This document shows positions 60,117 to 64,000 of a stretch of 64,000 bases of DNA, piece by piece. The DNA lies in assembly GCA_013397115.1 (NCBI GenBank), contig VWZW01007078.1, forward strand, positions 494,967 to 558,966, given 5' to 3'. Under the pieces are notes generated by a model that had not been told where the DNA came from, did not search any database, and worked only from the letters and a program-made list of their open reading frames with translations. Made by a program: the position numbers and the translations under genes. Origin of the DNA: Edolisoma coerulescens (taxonomy: Eukaryota > Chordata > Aves > Passeriformes > Campephagidae). Numbering within the stretch: position 1 is the stretch's first letter; every line of letters starts with the position of its first letter.

Positions 60117-60845
60117 ATATCTAAATTTTGCTGGTATTATTTCTGAAGGAAACTACTTCAGAAATCCAATTCCACACACGTATCCTAAAGGTCAACTTCT
60201 TACATCCATTTGGGATGAACACAAAGACTGGATATTCCAATTCCTCCCCACACCTCTGGTAATTACAGATTTCGGAGAAGCTCTTTGCCCAGAGGGAAGC
60301 AGAGTGAGAGGCAGGGGCAGGGCTGAAAGCAGAACAGGAGAGACAAAGAGAACATAACTCATCCTCGTGGGTGGCATATGTGTATGAATGGGCTGGGATT
60401 TATCCTGAAACAACTTCCCGTGCTCACATCAGAAGGAAGACAAGAGGAATCATAAAAGCAATGAGTGCACAGAGCAGAATGAGCCTTGGCTCTGGCTTGT
60501 TCAGGGAATTATTCTCCCAGGCATCTCACCAGCCTTCTCATCGGGATCACTCATCCCACTCCTACCCACTGGATATACAAACACCAGGAAATGGTCACTG
60601 GGATGCTGTCCCTGCCTTTGTAAAGGCCACTCCATGAAGGATGGGCAGGTGATGCCGCAGGGCATGTTGGCTGCTCTCAGGTGATGGGGCTGGAGGAGGA
60701 ATCACAGGGGGAATCAGTGCAGGTTCCAGAGGGTTGGCACTGCCTTTTCTTAATCATCATCACTACAACAAGACTTGAGCAGAGGCCCCACAAAGAAATG
60801 GGATTGTGCCAAGGTCAGGATCTTCCCACTGATTCACCAGCAGGA
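60117..60845. other. Intron, no gene recognised
   Basis: Single-copy-looking DNA with no exon or repeat family seen. Confidence 0.35.
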
Positions 60846-61031
60846 ACATGGCACAGGCTGCTGAGAGAAGCTGTGGCTGCCCCTGGATCCCTGGAAATGT
60901 TCACGGCCGGGTTGGACGGGGCTTGGAGCAGCCTGGGATAGTGGAAGGTGTCCCTGCCCATGGCAGGGGGTGGAACTGGATGATCTTTAAGGTCCCTTCC
61001 CACCCAAACCATTCTAGGATTCTATGATTCT
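60846..61031 (+). mobile_element. CR1 3' end with intact terminal octamers
   Basis: Sense CR1 from atggcacaggctgctgagag through ctggatccctggaaatgttc, gcccatggcagggggtgg and ggatgatctttaaggtccc. It ends in two to three ATTCTATG-type units (cattctaggattctatgatt), the hallmark CR1 terminus. Confidence 0.96.
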
Positions 61032-61199
61032 TCACCCGGGATTTCTCATTTTTAGTGTTTTGTCCACATTCTCCACCCAGCTGTGCCCAACATCACACAA
61101 CTTGGGCCAAAACGGACCACTCTGGTCCTGCTCACATCCAGCACAAAGTGCCCTCCTGCATTCTGAAACCTCCTCCCCTTCACTCATCTCATTTTACCC

Positions 61200-61830
61200 C
61201 CACTCCCGTTCACCACCGGCAACACCAAACAAGCAGCAAAGGGGCTCCCGAGCCATTATCCCGAACTCCTGCCCCTTCTGTGCCCGTCAGATGCCAGGGC
61301 TGGGATGCTTTTCCCTCCTGCACGGCTTTGGCAGGCCCCTTTGGCCAGCAGGCAGCGGGAAGCTCGGTGCCTGTGACGGAACTCGCGGGGATGCTGCCCA
61401 TCCATATGGAGCTCCGGGTACCAGTCGCTGCCGCGCTGCTGCCTCCGCTCGTCCGGCGGATCCCGGCTGTGCCTCCGGCCCCATCCCGCCGCTCATTTGC
61501 TGACACGGATCGGCTGCTCGGACTCGCAGCATCCCGGGGACTGCCTGGCTATGGGCTCTGCTGGGCACGCTGAGCTGGGAGACTGACAGAGGAAGCGAGG
61601 GTGGAATTGCAACAGAGGGGAAAGCTGCGGGGGAGTTGGTCTCGGGATGACGAACAGGAGCTGGAAAGGCTGAGGGAAAAGGGATGAGCAGTCATGAGAA
61701 CGGCCTGACCCGCTACAGCCGGGAGAAGGGGGATCCAGATCTCTCTCCTCGTCCCCGAGCTGATGCAGCAGCACCAACCACGCTGCCGTGGCCACCCGCT
61801 CGCCACAACTGGCCGTGCGTTTCAGAGTTG
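61200..61830. promoter_or_regulatory. CpG-rich segment in the preceding intron
   Basis: By eye about 45 CpGs fall in 630 bp, densest at 61430-61560 (for example ctccgctcgtccggcgg and gacacggatcggctgctcgg). Neighbouring intron is CpG-poor. Candidate roles are an alternative XKR6 promoter, an enhancer or a non-coding RNA start. Overlapping frames of 100-170 codons on both strands have no family resemblance. Confidence 0.35.
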
Positions 61831-62040
61831 GACTTGAATTGCTGTTAAAAAAGGTTTTTGCCAAGGCCAGAGCAGCCTGATGGACTCTTGTGGCTTGATA
61901 AGTAACCACTAATTAATGTCTAATCTGTGGGTCTGTGTCAGAGCTGTGCACTCACGGGGCTGATGTGACCTGCTGGGTCTATGAGCACTGGGAAACTGAG
62001 GCACAGAGCAGTGACCACTTTGCTCTGTGCTGCTCTGGAT
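61831..62040. other. Intron, nothing recognised
   Basis: Short spacer between the CpG-rich segment and a CR1 fragment. Confidence 0.3.
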
Positions 62041-62520
62041 CACAGGATCACAGGATGATTGTGACCACTGCAGGACCACTGCAGGTCCCCTAGACCGACC
62101 CCCCCTGCTCAAGCAGGGCCCTCTAGAGCGGGTTATTCAGGGCTGTGTCCAGGTGGCTCTGGAATATCCCCAGTGATGGAGACTCCAGACCCTCTCTGGT
62201 CTCTGATCAGTGTTTGGTCACTGCCCAAAGAAGAAGTTCTTCCTCCTGTCCAGGTGGAACTTCCTGGGCATCAGTTCCTGCCCATTCCTGTTATCCTATT
62301 GCTGGACCTCACGGAGCAGAGCCTGGGCCCTGCCCTGAGCCCTCCCTGCAGACAGGGACACACAGGGCTGAGGGCCCCTCTCAGCTGGGGCTCCTCTCGA
62401 GGCTGAACAGCCCCAGCTCCCTCAGCCTTTCCTCATCAGGGAGATGCTCCAGTCCCTTCATCATCTCCATAGTCCTCCACTGGACCCTGTCCAGAAGCTC
62501 CAAGTCTCCCTCCATGATGA
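62041..62520 (-). mobile_element. CR1 3' part, same group as the reverse-transcriptase fragment
   Basis: It starts cacaggatcacaggatgatt and contains gatggagactccagaccct, cttcctcctgtccaggtgg and caggctgaacagccccagctc-like text. The minus translation includes LLDRVQWRTMEMMKGLEHL and RLRELGLFSLE from CR1 ORF2. The block order matches 35471. Confidence 0.94.
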
Positions 62521-63798
62521 TTTCCTGAAGGAAATCAACCTTCCAGGCACAGGGAAAGCACAGCACCCTCCCAATGGAAACTCAGAAGTGATGCTCCCTC
62601 GAAACACCACAAACTTCATCTGCCAGCTGCAGCTGGGCACAGCTGGACACCACCAGACTGGCTGGTTTGGCATCGCTCATCTTGCCTAAATCCAAAGGGA
62701 ACATCCCAAGGCAACACAAGTGGTCGGAAGCACCAAAAAAAATGGAAAATTTGAAGGGCTTTTGGGAAAGAGATTAAAATTTTCCTTCAGCGCCGCCTTC
62801 TGCCCTGTGTCCCTGGTCCTCCTTGAAGGTTTGGGAACTCGCTGTTCTGAAGCTGGGGTGATAAAAAAAAAAAAGTCTGTGCCCTTTTTGGATAATATAA
62901 TAAAGACTTAGATGCTTTTCGGACGTCAGCTGCTGCCAGTAATCAGCGCTTCGCAGCTGCTGAGTCACAAATAGCTTGAAAAATATTTCCAGTCCTTGCT
63001 CTCCTGAGAGCTAATCCCAGAATGGGCAGTCATAAAAAAACCATAAATCCCCAAATTACCAGAATGGCCCCAGAAATCTCTTTTAAGGCGATTAGTTCGA
63101 TGTCGGTTCTGGATTGTCTTTACCTTGTTGTTTCCCCTCCGTGTTCCTCTCTCCTCTCTTTTCCCTGGACATGCCCACATGGCTGGAAAAGGTCATTCCT
63201 CTGTCCCTCGTTCTCCAAACCCTCCCTGACATCTTGGGATCTGCCCTTCTCGTGGCATGGACTCTGTGCCCCCTCCCCATACCCATCCTGTCCCCTCTCA
63301 GCGTGTCCCTGCCAGAAGATGAGATAAAACACTGAGCACAGAGAGATTATTTTTCTGGGTTTTTTGGGGGGGTTGTTTTTATTATTTATGGGGAGAACAG
63401 AGATGTTCTCATGTGGGCTTGTCTACAGATTTTTCACCCTTCAAACCAAACATGAACCTTTGCCACAGCTGTCTGCAGGACACCTTATCCTGGTGTCCAA
63501 AGGGCTCCTCCAAGTTTGTATTGAGCTGTTCAAAATTGGTTTATCCATTATTATTGAGAAGAAAAAGAGGAAATAACCAGCTCCTTTATGACACTTTTTT
63601 AATAAGGGAATGCCAAGCACGCTGCAAGAGTCGTCACCATTAATTAAGCAGAAGAAAGGCCAGCTGAAGCCCACGTGAGTGTGTCCATGCAGCTGTTGGC
63701 ATAATTTTAAATAAGTAAACATATAAATATAAAAAACGATGCCAATTCCATAGAAATGAATATATATTTATGTGATTTTAAAATTTATGTTTAAGTGG
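62521..63798. other. Intron, no gene recognised
   Basis: An A12 run lies near 62863, a G8 run near 63366 and AT-rich DNA at 63700-63795. No exon was recognised. Confidence 0.35.
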
Positions 63799-64000
63799 GT
63801 TCAGAGGAGGCCATGGAGATGCTCCGAGGGCTGGAGCCCCTCTGCTCTGGAGCCAGGCTGGGAGAGCTGGGGGTGTTCACCTGGAGAAGAGAAGGATCCA
63901 GGGAGATCTCAGAGCCCCTTCCAGGGCCTAAAGGGGCTTATGAAAAAGAGGCAAAGGGATGTTTTACACAGGCAGTCAGTGATAGGACAAGGGGGAACGG
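63799..64000 (+). mobile_element. CR1 ORF2 tail, cut by the window edge
   Basis: Sense CR1 starting ggttcagaggaggccatgg. It translates to GLEPLCSGARLGELGV and KGAYEKEAKG words. It is nearly the same as the copies at 55651 and 53448 up to the window end, so the 3' UTR lies beyond. Confidence 0.93.

Noticed and set aside
1..64000. The microRNA mir-598, which sits in an XKR6 intron in mammals
   Set aside because: I looked by eye for its mature sequence on both strands and did not find it. It may lie outside the window or be absent in this lineage.

Overview
The window looks like vertebrate nuclear DNA, most likely from a bird and probably a songbird. It is dense with CR1 LINE 3' ends, the dominant avian retrotransposon. 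It has one clear protein-coding exon with canonical GT-AG splice sites, long non-coding stretches, microsatellites, and two single-N ambiguity or gap positions. I see no bacterial gene organisation, no tRNA or rRNA gene, no CRISPR array and no recognisable retroviral gene.

The only host coding sequence I can support is a 197-bp internal exon on the minus strand at 11637-11833. It encodes part of an XK-related membrane protein and matches XKR6 best. The gene runs right to left. Positions 1-11636 are therefore the following intron, and 11834-64000 are at least 52 kb of the preceding intron. Neither the first nor the last coding exon is recognisable here.

Layout: 444-11969 contains the exon, a CpG-rich segment (about 9825-10450) and no CR1 that I can recognise. 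From 11970 to the right end the intron is full of CR1 fragments, 37 in the whole window by my count and roughly 10 kb in total. About 26 lie in the same sense as the gene (minus) and 11 on plus. The most informative is a roughly 1.2-kb CR1 reverse-transcriptase fragment (35471-36830) interrupted by a second CR1 flanked by a 6-bp target duplication. Other landmarks are a roughly 670-bp minisatellite of about 20-bp units (26515-27188), an (AATAG)n array that seems to have grown from a CR1 tail (24331-24475), a 220-bp exact duplication across a single N (38179-38619), an AT-rich inverted repeat (39067-39127) and a second CpG-rich segment (61200-61830).

Functionally this is one intron-exon-intron slice of a large gene. 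Its size and content are shaped by successive CR1 insertions. I did not find a new multi-gene system. The observations worth following up concern repeat biology, possible intronic regulatory segments and assembly quality.
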